Of a stretch of DNA of 64,000 bases, positions 1-8,884 are shown piece after piece. The notes below the pieces were generated by a model, which was not told the origin of the DNA, made no database searches, and saw nothing but the letters and a program-made list of their open reading frames with translations. This stretch comes from JBBQNR01 sp038330145 (GTDB lineage: Bacteria; Actinomycetota; Thermoleophilia; Solirubrobacterales; JBBDJG01). Location of the stretch: NCBI GenBank assembly GCA_038330145.1, contig JBBQNR010000002.1:44515-108514 (forward strand), written 5' to 3'. Numbering within the stretch: position 1 is the stretch's first letter; each line of letters opens with the position of its first letter. The position numbers and the translations under genes are program-made.

Positions 1-1
1 G

Positions 2-139
2 AAGGGCTTCCGCAGCGTGATCGGGACGTTCTCGATCGACGACAACGGGGACACGAGCCTGGTGAAGGTTGCCGGTTACCGCCTGCGGGGCGGAAGGCCC
101 CTATTCGTCGAGGGCCTGCAGGGCGAGGCGCGAGGGTAG
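2..139 (+). CDS. C-terminal end of a probable branched-chain amino acid ABC transporter substrate-binding protein (5' truncated)
   Basis: The window opens inside a reading frame that runs 45 codons to a TAG. The tail (SVIGTFSIDDNGDTSLVKVA, then a YRLRGGRPLFVEG stretch) resembles the last strand of periplasmic Leu/Ile/Val-binding (type 1 binding) proteins, where an F-D-NGD-T pattern precedes a final Y-V-G-F strand. Such proteins capture a ligand outside the membrane and deliver it to an ABC permease. Only the C-terminus is visible, so signal peptide, ligand residues and partner genes cannot be judged. The family call is from memory of this tail motif and is moderately secure. Confidence 0.55.
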   Translation, partial: KGFRSVIGTFSIDDNGDTSLVKVAGYRLRGGRPLFVEGLQGEARG

Positions 140-179
140 CCCCCGCCGGCGGGGGCGCGGCGCGAGGTGGCGCTGAGGC

Positions 180-1625
<1,446 letters not shown>

Positions 1626-1792
1626 CGCTTGCCGGGCTCCTCGTCGGTTTGGAAAGCGCAAAGTCCCGCACATCATACTTTCGCGCACGTTGCGCAGTTC
1701 GCGCTCGCTTTCATGCGACACGATGTATGCGCCCCCGGACCGGCCCGACTCCACCATCACCGGAGGGCCGCCGCCGCAACTGCATCGCCTCA

Positions 1793-1798
1793 TATCCT
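1793..1798 (+). promoter_or_regulatory. -10 hexamer TATCCT of polA, near-leaderless
   Basis: TATCCT ends 9 nt before the polA ATG at 1808. No TTGACA-like -35 is evident. The spacing implies a transcript starting at, or within two bases of, the start codon. Confidence 0.5.
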
Positions 1799-1807
1799 TG
1801 GGGCACT

Positions 1808-4438
1808 ATGGCCACTCGCGAGCTCTACCTGATCGACGGCAACAGCCTCGCCTACCGGGCGTTCTTCGCCCTGCCCGAGTCGATCGCGACCTCGGACGGT
1901 CGTCCGACGAACGCGATCTTCGGCTTCGCGAGCATGCTGGTGAAGATCCTGACCGAGCATGGGCCCAAGGCGACGGTGGTCGTGTGGGACGCGGGCATGT
2001 CCGGCCGCGAGCAGGAGTACGAGCCATACAAGTCCCAGCGCAAGCCGCGCCCCGACCTGCTGCGAGAGCAGTGGCCGCACCTCGAGCCGCTGGTCGAGGC
2101 CTTCGGCTACACCAACATCAGGGTCGATGGCTACGAGGCCGACGACGTGATCGCCAGCCTCGCCGAGCGGGCGAAGGAGGCCGACATCGACGTGATGGTG
2201 GTCACCGGCGACCGCGATGCCTACCAGCTTCCCGACGACGGCCGAGTGCGCGTGATGACGACCTCGCGCGGGATCACCGACACGCACGTCTACGACCGCG
2301 AGGGGGTGATAGAGCGTTACGGCGTGCCGCCGGAGCGTGTGCCGGACTTCATCGGGCTGAAGGGCGACACCTCGGACAACATCCCCGGCGTGCCCGGCAT
2401 CGGCGACAAGACCGCCGCGCAGCTGCTTCAGAAGTACGGGACGCTCGAGGAGGTGCTGGCGCACGTCGACGAGATCTCCGGCAAGAAGCGCCAGGAGAAC
2501 CTGCGCGAGAACAGCGATCTCGCGCGCATCTCGAAGCAGCTCGCCACCCTCAAGCGCGACATCGAGACCGGCCTCGACGTGACCGAGGTGGTGGCCGAGC
2601 CGGCGGACCGCTCACGGTTGCGTGACGTCTTCCGGGATTTCGAGCTTCGCGACCCGCTTCGGCGTCTGGAGGAGGCGCTGGGGACGGAGGACGCCGCTCC
2701 GCGGCCAAAGGGCGTCGAGCGTGTCGAGGTCAGGCACCGTGCCGGCGAGCTGTCGTCGCTGGCGGCCGGACCTGTAGCGGTCGCGCTGGCTGCCGACGGC
2801 CCGCGTCTGCGCTGGGCCGCGACGAGCGGCGGCGACGTGATGGTGGGCGAGGCCCCCGACCTGGATTCGTTCCTGCAGGGGTGGGGCGACCGCCCGCTGG
2901 TGGCACACGACTGGAAGCAGACGAGCCGGGCGGTAACGTCGGCGCTGACCTCGGAGACCGAGGGCCGCGTCGCTCCGGAGCTGCTCGCGCACGACGTCAC
3001 GATCGCCGCCTATCTGCTCAACCCGGCCCGTCGCACGTACCCCCTGACCGAGCTTGCCGAGGAGGCGGGTCTCGAGATCGACGCCGGCGGCGAGGAGGAC
3101 CCCCAGGCGGCTCTTGCGGCGGAGGGCGAGGAGGACCCCGTCGCGGCTCTTGCGGCGGAGGCCGCCACCGTTCATGCGCTTGCTGAGCTTCAGCGACCGC
3201 GGATCGAGGAGCTTGGTCTGAAGCCACTGTTCGAGCAGGTGGAGCTGCCGCTGGTCGAGGTCCTCTGCATGCTCGAGCGCGTGGGCGTGAAGCTCGACAC
3301 CTACCGTCTGGCGGAGCTGGCGGCGGGCGTCGCGGACGAGATCGAAGCGCTCCAGCACGGGATCTGGGAGCTGGCGGGCGAGGAGTTCACGCTCGGCTCG
3401 CCGCAGCAACTGGCCCCGATCCTGTTCGAGAAGCTGGGACTTTCACGCAAGCGCCGTGGCAAGACCGGCTTCTCGACCGACGCTCGGGTGTTGCGGGCGA
3501 TCCGGGACGAGCATCCGATTGTCCCCAAGATCGAGTCGTGGCGAGAGCTGTCCAAGCTGAAGAGCACCTACTTCGACGCGCTTCCGGGACTCATCTCTCC
3601 CGACACCGGCAGGCTGCACACGACGTTCAACCAGACGTCGACCACCACCGGCCGGCTGTCGAGCACCAACCCCAACCTGCAGAACATCCCGATCCGCACG
3701 GAGCTGGGGCGCAAGATCAGAGGCTGCTTCGTGGCCGAGCCTGAGTCTCTCCTGATATCGGCCGACTACTCGCAGGTGGAGCTGCGCATCCTCGCCCACG
3801 TCGCGGGCGAGGATGTGTTGAAGGAGATCTTCGAGCGCGGCGAGGACGTTCATGCGGCGACGGCCGCCGAGGTGCTGAAGCTGCCTCCGGATCAGATCGG
3901 CCCCGGTGAGCGCTCTCGGGCCAAGGCCGTCAACTTCGGCATCGTCTACGGGCTCAGCGCTCATGGCCTGTCGGAGCAGCTCCAGATCCCGCACGACGAG
4001 GCCGGCGAGTACATCGAGCGCTACCTGAGCCGCTTCCCCGCGGTGCAGAAGTTCATCGAGGTGACGATCGCGAGCGCGATCGAGGAGGGGCACGTCGAGA
4101 CGCTGTTCGGCCGCCGGCGCCCGATACCCGAGCTGCGCTCGCGCAACTGGCAGACGCGCTCCCAGGGCGAGAGGCTGGCGGTCAACACCATCATTCAGGG
4201 CACCGCCGCGGACATAATGAAGGTCGCCATGGTCGCCAGCCACGACCGCCTGCGCGAGAGCGGCCTGAAGACGAGGCTGGTGCTGACGATCCACGACGAG
4301 CTGCTGTTCGAGGGGCCCGAGAGCGAGGTCGCGACCGCTTCGGAGATCGTGCGCGCGGAGATGGAGTCGGCCTACGAGCTGGACCCGCCGCTGAAGGTCG
4401 ACCTTGGCGTGGGGGAGAACTGGCTGGACGCGAAGTGA
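1808..4438 (+). CDS. polA: DNA polymerase I
   Basis: Gap-filling and Okazaki-processing polymerase, 876 residues. Residues 1-290 are the 5'-3' nuclease (YLIDGNSLAYRAFFALPE, VTGDRDAYQL, GLKGDTSDNIPGVPGIG). The middle 3'-5' exonuclease-like region is degenerate: the place of the acidic DTE motif reads VAVALAADGPRL, so proofreading is probably absent. The polymerase domain has motif A DYSQVELRI (D653), motif B RSRAKAVNFGIVYG (from 702) and motif C HDE (829-831). ATG 1808 is chosen because family homology begins there and a -10 hexamer sits just upstream; further upstream codons look non-coding. A 36-bp tandem duplication lies at 3088-3159. Confidence 0.97.
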   Translation: MATRELYLIDGNSLAYRAFFALPESIATSDGRPTNAIFGFASMLVKILTEHGPKATVVVWDAGMSGREQEYEPYKSQRKPRPDLLREQWPHLEPLVEAFGYTNIRVDGYEADDVIASLAERAKEADIDVMVVTGDRDAYQLPDDGRVRVMTTSRGITDTHVYDREGVIERYGVPPERVPDFIGLKGDTSDNIPGVPGIGDKTAAQLLQKYGTLEEVLAHVDEISGKKRQENLRENSDLARISKQLATLKRDIETGLDVTEVVAEPADRSRLRDVFRDFELRDPLRRLEEALGTEDAAPRPKGVERVEVRHRAGELSSLAAGPVAVALAADGPRLRWAATSGGDVMVGEAPDLDSFLQGWGDRPLVAHDWKQTSRAVTSALTSETEGRVAPELLAHDVTIAAYLLNPARRTYPLTELAEEAGLEIDAGGEEDPQAALAAEGEEDPVAALAAEAATVHALAELQRPRIEELGLKPLFEQVELPLVEVLCMLERVGVKLDTYRLAELAAGVADEIEALQHGIWELAGEEFTLGSPQQLAPILFEKLGLSRKRRGKTGFSTDARVLRAIRDEHPIVPKIESWRELSKLKSTYFDALPGLISPDTGRLHTTFNQTSTTTGRLSSTNPNLQNIPIRTELGRKIRGCFVAEPESLLISADYSQVELRILAHVAGEDVLKEIFERGEDVHAATAAEVLKLPPDQIGPGERSRAKAVNFGIVYGLSAHGLSEQLQIPHDEAGEYIERYLSRFPAVQKFIEVTIASAIEEGHVETLFGRRRPIPELRSRNWQTRSQGERLAVNTIIQGTAADIMKVAMVASHDRLRESGLKTRLVLTIHDELLFEGPESEVATASEIVRAEMESAYELDPPLKVDLGVGENWLDAK
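3088..3159 (+). repeat. 36-bp tandem duplication inside polA
   Basis: Two near-identical in-frame 36-nt units (3088-3123, 3124-3159) encode GEEDPQAALAAE and GEEDPVAALAAE. They lie in the degenerate exonuclease domain, probably in a surface loop. Confidence 0.9.
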
Positions 4439-4472
4439 CGTCTTGCGCAGCAAACAGTCGCGACACCAGGCG

Positions 4473-4919
4473 ATGGACCGGACGCTTCTAGCCGGCCTCG
4501 CCACGGTCGTGGTCGGGGGACTGATCGCCCTTCAGGCGCCGATCAACTCCGGCCTGGGCAAGGCAACCGGCACCTTCGCCGCGGCCGCGATCTCGTTCAC
4601 GGTCGGCACGGTGCTGCTGGTCGGCATCGTGGTCGTAACGGGCGAGCTCGACAAGGTCTCCGGCGCCTTTCACGTCCCCGCCTACTACCTGGTCGGGGGC
4701 ATTCTCGGCGCCTGTTACGTCACGACGGTCCTGCTCACGATCCGCACGCTGGGCGCGGGCGGAGTGACGGCCGCCACCGTGGCAGGCCAGCTATCGACGT
4801 CGGTGGTGCTGGACCGAGTCGGGTTCCTGGGACTGGAGGAGACCCCGATCTCGCTCATGCGAGTGATGGGAGTGCTGCTCCTGTTCGCCGGTACGTGGTT
4901 GGTGATCCAGGGGCGTTAG
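4473..4919 (+). CDS. DMT-family transporter, DUF606/YdcZ type
   Basis: Integral membrane protein of about 148 residues with four to five hydrophobic helices (LLAGLATVVVGGLIALQAPI, AAAAISFTVGTVLLVGIVVV, YYLVGGILGACYVTTVLL, VMGVLLLFAGTWLVIQ). The pattern QAPINSGLGK, the helix pair around GGILGACYV, and GLEETPISLMRVMGVLLL match the YdcZ (DUF606) half-size drug/metabolite transporter family. It begins 34 nt after polA. ATG 4473 is the first good start; a TTG at 4443 would add ten polar residues. Substrate is unknown. Confidence 0.8.
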   Translation: MDRTLLAGLATVVVGGLIALQAPINSGLGKATGTFAAAAISFTVGTVLLVGIVVVTGELDKVSGAFHVPAYYLVGGILGACYVTTVLLTIRTLGAGGVTAATVAGQLSTSVVLDRVGFLGLEETPISLMRVMGVLLLFAGTWLVIQGR

Positions 4920-4997
4920 CGCGACGGGGACAGACGTCGGTCCGCCCGCCACCTGACCGCCAACCTGCGGCACTGGTGACGAGCGGACCTATCTCGA

Positions 4998-5019
4998 TCA
5001 GGGCCTGTTCGCGCCCTGA
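4998..5019. terminator. Hairpin between convergent DMT and csbD-like genes
   Basis: TCAGGGC (4998-5004) and GCCCTGA (5013-5019) form a 7-bp stem with an 8-nt loop between two convergent genes. There is no clear T-run, so it is a possible bidirectional terminator only. Confidence 0.4.
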
Positions 5020-5032
5020 GCGTCCACTAGCT

Positions 5033-5221
5033 TCAGGTTTTCCGTTCCAGGTCGGCGACCTCCTCGGCCTTGCGCTCCTCCTTCTCCTGGGCGCGGTCGA
5101 GCTGGTCCTTTGCCTCGCCCTTGCGCTCCTCGCGCGCACCCTGGCGGCGCAGCGAGGCGTCGTCGGTGAGGTCGCCGGCGGCCTTCTTGGCGCGGCCGGT
5201 GATCTTGTCCATGATGCTCAT
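5033..5221 (-). CDS. CsbD family small stress protein
   Basis: A 62-residue highly charged helical protein: MSIMDKITGRAKKAAGDLTD, then an RRQGAREERKGEAKDQLDRA stretch. The K-ITGRAKKAAGDLT-D and EE-K-EAKDQ pattern is that of CsbD-like proteins, which in other bacteria are induced by general stress (SigB regulon); their molecular role is unclear. The ATG is preceded by AAAGGA at a suitable distance. It sits alone between two other genes, in the same direction as the reductase upstream. Confidence 0.85.
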   Translation of the reverse strand: MSIMDKITGRAKKAAGDLTDDASLRRQGAREERKGEAKDQLDRAQEKEERKAEEVADLERKT

Positions 5222-5298
5222 CTCGGTCCTTTCCGCGGTTTCCCTTGCAGCGTTGAGGGTTGCCGCGAGCGACCGGGCGCAAACGTGAGCGGGCGTGC

Positions 5299-6471
5299 CT
5301 ATGCGGCTTCAGACAGCTCTGCCAGGGGCCGGCGAGCCGGTGTTTCCACCGCCTGCGCAAAGCTCGGGTGGGCGATGTTGAGGTAGTGATTGAAGGACCA
5401 GCGCACCAGCCGTTCGTTGCCGATCGCGCGGATGGCGGCGGCCAGGAGTGGGGGAGGCACGCGGGGCACGATGCGCTGCCCCAGCAGCATCGAGCGGAAC
5501 TTCCATTCGTGGCGGGCGGAGAATGCGCCGTAGCGGCGCAGCGCGGAATCCCGAGAAGCCCTGCCCTCGAGAACGCCGCGGATCTCTCTTCCGCAGGCGA
5601 TGCCGAAGTAGAAGGCGGTGCGGATTCCCTCGGCCGTCAGCGGCAGGCAGTGGCCGGCGGAGTCGCCGGCGAAGAAGATGCCATCGCCGGTGGCCGGCCG
5701 CAGCTTGTGCGGGATCCAGTTGCCCTGGTAGCGAACGGCGTCGCGCCGCAAGCGTTCGGCGAGGTCAACCGTCGGCTCCTTGACGTGGAAGCGCGGGTCG
5801 AAGGAGCCGACGCCGACTCTCATCTCGTCGTCCGCCGGAAAGCTCCAGCCGTATCCGGCCGGCACGATCGAGCGCTCGATCCAGATCTCGAGGTCGCGGC
5901 CGTTTCCGGGCGGATGCACCTCGAGCCCGCGCGAGAGCGGCGCGTCCGGAGGCTGGTAGCCGTCGACGTCGAGCACCCGGCGCCAGCCGAGCGCGTCGAC
6001 GACCAACGGCGCCGACACGTCGCCGCGGTCAGTGCTGATCGTGATGGAGCCGGAACCGTTGGCGCCTGGCCGCCGTCCCTGGACGGTCGCGGTCTCGAAT
6101 TGAGCGTCGTTCTGATCGTCCAGGAGGGAGCAGAGCTGCGGGTAGTCGAAGGTCGAGAAGCTGAACGGCAGGCGGTAGCGCGCCGTGTCCAGGGGGGTGT
6201 GGATGACCAGCTCCGAGAAGGTCTGCCGGACCGAGGGCTCCAGCTCGAGAGCCTCCAGCCATGCGGTCGGCGCAGCGCAGGCGGAGGTCTGCTTCTCCCC
6301 GACGTCGTAGCGGTCCAGCACCAGCACCCGAGCGGGCCGCCCGCCGATCCTCGCACTCGCCAGCTCCCGGGCCACGGCCAGCCCGGCGAAGCTCGCCCCA
6401 CAGACCAGCACGTCGTAGTCTCCGGCGAGAGCCGTCCGCGCCGATCCTCGCTTTGTTCTCCTGCGTGGCAC
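5299..6471 (-). CDS. FAD-dependent oxidoreductase, geranylgeranyl-reductase-like
   Basis: Flavoprotein of 390 residues. The N-terminal dinucleotide fold YDVLVCGASFAGLAVAREL is followed by a second FAD motif, GIFFAGDSAGHCLPLTAEGI, and GIRTAFYFGIACG, which together typify the geranylgeranyl reductase/FixC-like branch of group A flavin oxidoreductases. Members reduce isoprenoid chains of quinones or lipids, or hydroxylate aromatics; the substrate here cannot be told. The start used is GTG at 6471: a TAAGCT hexamer lies 9 nt upstream, divergent from the rpsA promoter. A later in-frame start would still keep the FAD motif. Confidence 0.8.
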   Translation of the reverse strand: MPRRRTKRGSARTALAGDYDVLVCGASFAGLAVARELASARIGGRPARVLVLDRYDVGEKQTSACAAPTAWLEALELEPSVRQTFSELVIHTPLDTARYRLPFSFSTFDYPQLCSLLDDQNDAQFETATVQGRRPGANGSGSITISTDRGDVSAPLVVDALGWRRVLDVDGYQPPDAPLSRGLEVHPPGNGRDLEIWIERSIVPAGYGWSFPADDEMRVGVGSFDPRFHVKEPTVDLAERLRRDAVRYQGNWIPHKLRPATGDGIFFAGDSAGHCLPLTAEGIRTAFYFGIACGREIRGVLEGRASRDSALRRYGAFSARHEWKFRSMLLGQRIVPRVPPPLLAAAIRAIGNERLVRWSFNHYLNIAHPSFAQAVETPARRPLAELSEAA

Positions 6472-6480
6472 TGGAGGACC

Positions 6481-6486
6481 AGCTTA
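6481..6486 (-). promoter_or_regulatory. -10 hexamer TAAGCT of the flavoprotein reductase
   Basis: On the minus strand TAAGCT ends 9 nt before GTG 6471. It is back to back with the rpsA -10 hexamer 37 bp away. Confidence 0.4.
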
Positions 6487-6522
6487 GTGGGGCATCGGGG
6501 TGGGAAGTCACCCTGCTGGCGC

Positions 6523-6528
6523 TATAGT
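6523..6528 (+). promoter_or_regulatory. -10 hexamer TATAGT of rpsA, leaderless
   Basis: TATAGT is followed by exactly 7 nt and then the GTG start of rpsA. A transcript beginning at the G of GTG would have no 5' UTR. Confidence 0.65.
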
Positions 6529-6535
6529 TCCGCAC

Positions 6536-8113
6536 GTGCCGCAGGTCGACACGCCCCCGCAGGCTGCGCCCGGGGTCGAGACTTTCAACGGCAGCGACCT
6601 CATGATCGAGGTCGATGGCCAGCTCGTCCCGAACTACGACGCGACCATCAAGCCCTTCGAGGAGGGAGATGTCGTCACGGGCAAAGTCGTGCGCATCGAC
6701 AAGGACGAGGTCCTGGTCGACATCGGCTACAAGTCGGAGGGCGTCATACCCATCAGCGAGCTTTCGATCCGGCGCTCGGTCGATCCCTCCGAGGAGGTCG
6801 AGCTGGGCGAGGAGGTGGATGCGCTGGTCCTCACCAAGGAGGATCAGGACGGCCGCCTGCTGCTTTCGAAGAAGCGCGCCCGCTTCGAGCGCGCGTGGCG
6901 CAAGATCGAGGAGGCGGCGACAACCGGCGAGCCCGTCGAGGGCAAGGTGATCGAGGTCGTCAAGGGCGGTCTCATAATCGACCTCGGGGTACGCGGATTC
7001 CTGCCCGCCTCGCTGGTCGACATCCGCCGGGTGCAGAACCTCGACGAGTACCTCGGGCAGACCATCGAGTGCAAGGTGATCGAGCTCAACCGCAGCCGCA
7101 ACAACGTCGTGCTCTCGCGGCGAGCGGTGCTGGAGGAGGAGCGCAAGGAGGCCCGCCAGCAGATCCTCGACCGGCTCCAGAAAGGCGAGGTCGTGGAGGG
7201 CACGATCTCCAACATCGTCGACTTCGGCGCCTTCGTCGACCTCGACGGCATCGACGGCCTGATCCACATCTCCGAGCTTTCGTGGGGCCACGTCAACCAC
7301 CCGTCGGAGGTGCTCACGATCGGTCAGACCGTGAGCGTCAAGGTGCTCGACATCGACCGTGACCGCCAGCGCATCTCGCTTGGTCTCAAGCAGACCCAGG
7401 AGGACCCGTGGCAGCGGGTCGTCAGCACATACACCGTGGGCGACGTGCTCGAGGGCAAGGTGACAAAGGTGGTCGCCTTCGGAGCCTTCGTCGAGGTGAT
7501 GGAGGGCGTCGAGGGCTTGGTCCACATCTCCGAGCTTGCACAGCACCACGTCGAGAACCCGCGTGAAATCGTCAACCCGGGCGACGTCGGCCGCGTCAAG
7601 ATCCTCGAGATCGACGAGGAGCGCCGCCGCCTGTCGCTGAGCTTCAAGCGCGTCGAGGACCAGATACTGCCGATCCGCGACCGCATGGTTGCGCCGCCGG
7701 CGGAAGACGGAGGCGAGGCCGGTGACGCGCCGGAGCTGGGTCTTTCAGAGGACGTCTTCACGTCGGAGCCGGCCGAAGTCGAGGCCGCGCAGGTGGCTGC
7801 GCCGGAGCTTGAAACCGAGGCCCCCGTTGCGGCCGAGCCCGTGCCGGCGGAGGCCGAGCCTGCGCCAGCGGAGGCAGAGCCCGAGGCCGCGGAGGCAGAG
7901 CCCGAGGCCGCAGAGGCAGAGCCCGAGGCCGCAGAGACTGCGCCCGAGGCGCCGATCGACGCTGAGCCCGAGGCCGTGCCGGAGCCAGAAGCCCCGGCTG
8001 CGGAGGCTCCAGCGGAGGAGCAGCCCGCCGCGGACGCCGGCGGCGAGCAGCCGGAGACGGCGCAGGACGCGGACGCGGCCCCGGACGAGCCCGCAGACGA
8101 GCCCGCGCCCTAA
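6536..8113 (+). CDS. rpsA: 30S ribosomal protein S1
   Basis: RNA-binding protein that recruits mRNA to the 30S subunit, 525 residues. Four S1 OB-fold domains are visible, each with a G-V/G-F centre: EEGDVVTGKVVRIDKDEVLV, GEPVEGKVIEVVKGGLIIDL, GEVVEGTISNIVDFGAFVDL and GDVLEGKVTKVVAFGAFVEV. Actinobacterial S1 has four domains, not six. The last roughly 130 residues are an acidic Ala/Glu/Pro tail built on AEAEPEA repeats. GTG 6536 is chosen because a TATAGT hexamer lies 7 nt upstream; ATG 6602 is an alternative that would remove 22 residues before the first domain. Its own mRNA appears to lack a leader, which is noteworthy for the protein that handles leaders. Confidence 0.95.
   Translation: MPQVDTPPQAAPGVETFNGSDLMIEVDGQLVPNYDATIKPFEEGDVVTGKVVRIDKDEVLVDIGYKSEGVIPISELSIRRSVDPSEEVELGEEVDALVLTKEDQDGRLLLSKKRARFERAWRKIEEAATTGEPVEGKVIEVVKGGLIIDLGVRGFLPASLVDIRRVQNLDEYLGQTIECKVIELNRSRNNVVLSRRAVLEEERKEARQQILDRLQKGEVVEGTISNIVDFGAFVDLDGIDGLIHISELSWGHVNHPSEVLTIGQTVSVKVLDIDRDRQRISLGLKQTQEDPWQRVVSTYTVGDVLEGKVTKVVAFGAFVEVMEGVEGLVHISELAQHHVENPREIVNPGDVGRVKILEIDEERRRLSLSFKRVEDQILPIRDRMVAPPAEDGGEAGDAPELGLSEDVFTSEPAEVEAAQVAAPELETEAPVAAEPVPAEAEPAPAEAEPEAAEAEPEAAEAEPEAAETAPEAPIDAEPEAVPEPEAPAAEAPAEEQPAADAGGEQPETAQDADAAPDEPADEPAP
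7871..7933 (+). repeat. Three 21-bp tandem repeats in the rpsA tail
   Basis: Three near-identical 21-nt units (7871-7891, 7892-7912, 7913-7933) encode EAEPEAA repeats of the S1 tail. Slippage could change tail length between strains. Confidence 0.9.
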
Positions 8114-8278
8114 GTGGCGCTCTTCGAAACGTTTCACCGCAAACGGCGGCCTCCGGAACCGCCATGCGGCGTCCTCGGTCGCCCACGTACTCACCGAGTA
8201 CGCGGGCTTCCTGCGTCCTTGCCTGGCAGCCCCGGAACTGCGCCGTTTCCTGGCGAACGTTCCGGCGAACGCCACTAG
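8110..8278 (+). repeat. Family A palindromic repeat, copy 1 (after rpsA)
   Basis: About 169 bp between rpsA and coaE. The ends form an imperfect inverted repeat of roughly 35 bp: the left end reads GTGGCGCTCTTCGAAACG, and the reverse complement of the right end reads GTGGCGTTCGCCGGAACG. The core has GCGTCCTCGGTCGCC, a perfect GTACTC-ACC-GAGTAC hairpin and CTGCGTCCTTGCCTGGC. It starts at the rpsA stop and ends in CCACTAG. Homologues lie at 11827, 29092, 48587 and 51084. Confidence 0.9.
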
Positions 8279-8284
8279 CCCTAG

Positions 8285-8884
8285 TTGCTCTTCATTGGCC
8301 TGACCGGCGGTATCGGGGCGGGCAAGTCGGAAGCCCTCGCCGCATCCGAGCGGCTGGGCGCCGCGGTGCTGTCCACGGACGCGGTCGTGCACGAGCTGCT
8401 GGGCAGCGACGAGTTGCGCGAGGCGCTGTCCGAGCACTGGGGCGAGCGGGTGCTGGCAGCAAGCGGCGAGGTCGACCGCGCCGCGGTGGCGGAGATCGTG
8501 TTCGAGAGCCCGGAGGAGCTTCGCTGGCTGGAGTCGGTGGTGTTTCCCCGCGTCGGCGAGCGCGTCGTCGCCTGGCGGGCGGACCTCGAGGCGGCACCCG
8601 ATCCGCCGCCGGCTGCCGTGGTGGAGGTGCCCCTGCTGTTCGAGGCCGGTATCGAAGGTATCTTCGACACAACGATTGCGGTGGTGAGCGCGGAGCAGAC
8701 TCGCGCCCAGCGCGCCGAGGACCGCGGCCAGCCCGGCCTGGGCGGCCGCGAGGCGCGCCAGCTCACCCAAGAAGAGAAGGCCGAACGGGCGGATCACGTG
8801 GTGCGAAACGAGGGAACGCTGGAGGAGTTGGAGCAGTCGATGCGGGAGGTGCTGGGCTCGCTGACGCGCGGTGATACGCGTTGA
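8285..8884 (+). CDS. coaE: Dephospho-CoA kinase
   Basis: Last step of coenzyme A synthesis: ATP-dependent phosphorylation of the 3'-hydroxyl of dephospho-CoA. 199 residues, usual length. P-loop GLTGGIGAGKSEAL at residues 5-18, the substrate-binding LSTDAVVHELL, and VVEVPLLFEAGIEGIFD, where CoaE enzymes read D-PLLFE. The usual R-x9-R lid region is altered (QTRAQRAEDRGQPGLGGREA). The start is TTG 8285, giving (M)LFIGLTGG; it lies just after the end of repeat A copy 1. The gene overlaps the next one by 4 nt (TTGA), so they are co-transcribed. Confidence 0.95.
   Translation: MLFIGLTGGIGAGKSEALAASERLGAAVLSTDAVVHELLGSDELREALSEHWGERVLAASGEVDRAAVAEIVFESPEELRWLESVVFPRVGERVVAWRADLEAAPDPPPAAVVEVPLLFEAGIEGIFDTTIAVVSAEQTRAQRAEDRGQPGLGGREARQLTQEEKAERADHVVRNEGTLEELEQSMREVLGSLTRGDTR

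Noticed and set aside
8164..8260. Short frames inside family A copies 1 and 3 encoding a similar peptide (RPRSPTYSPSTRASCVLAW)
   Set aside because: The similarity comes from the repeat DNA itself; copy 2 has a different peptide and the frames have no ribosome-binding site. A conserved hairpin explains the identity better.
8255..8270. GAACGTTC in family A copy 1 as a LexA (SOS) box
   Set aside because: It is part of the palindromic repeat arm, not conserved in copy 4, and not upstream of a repair gene.
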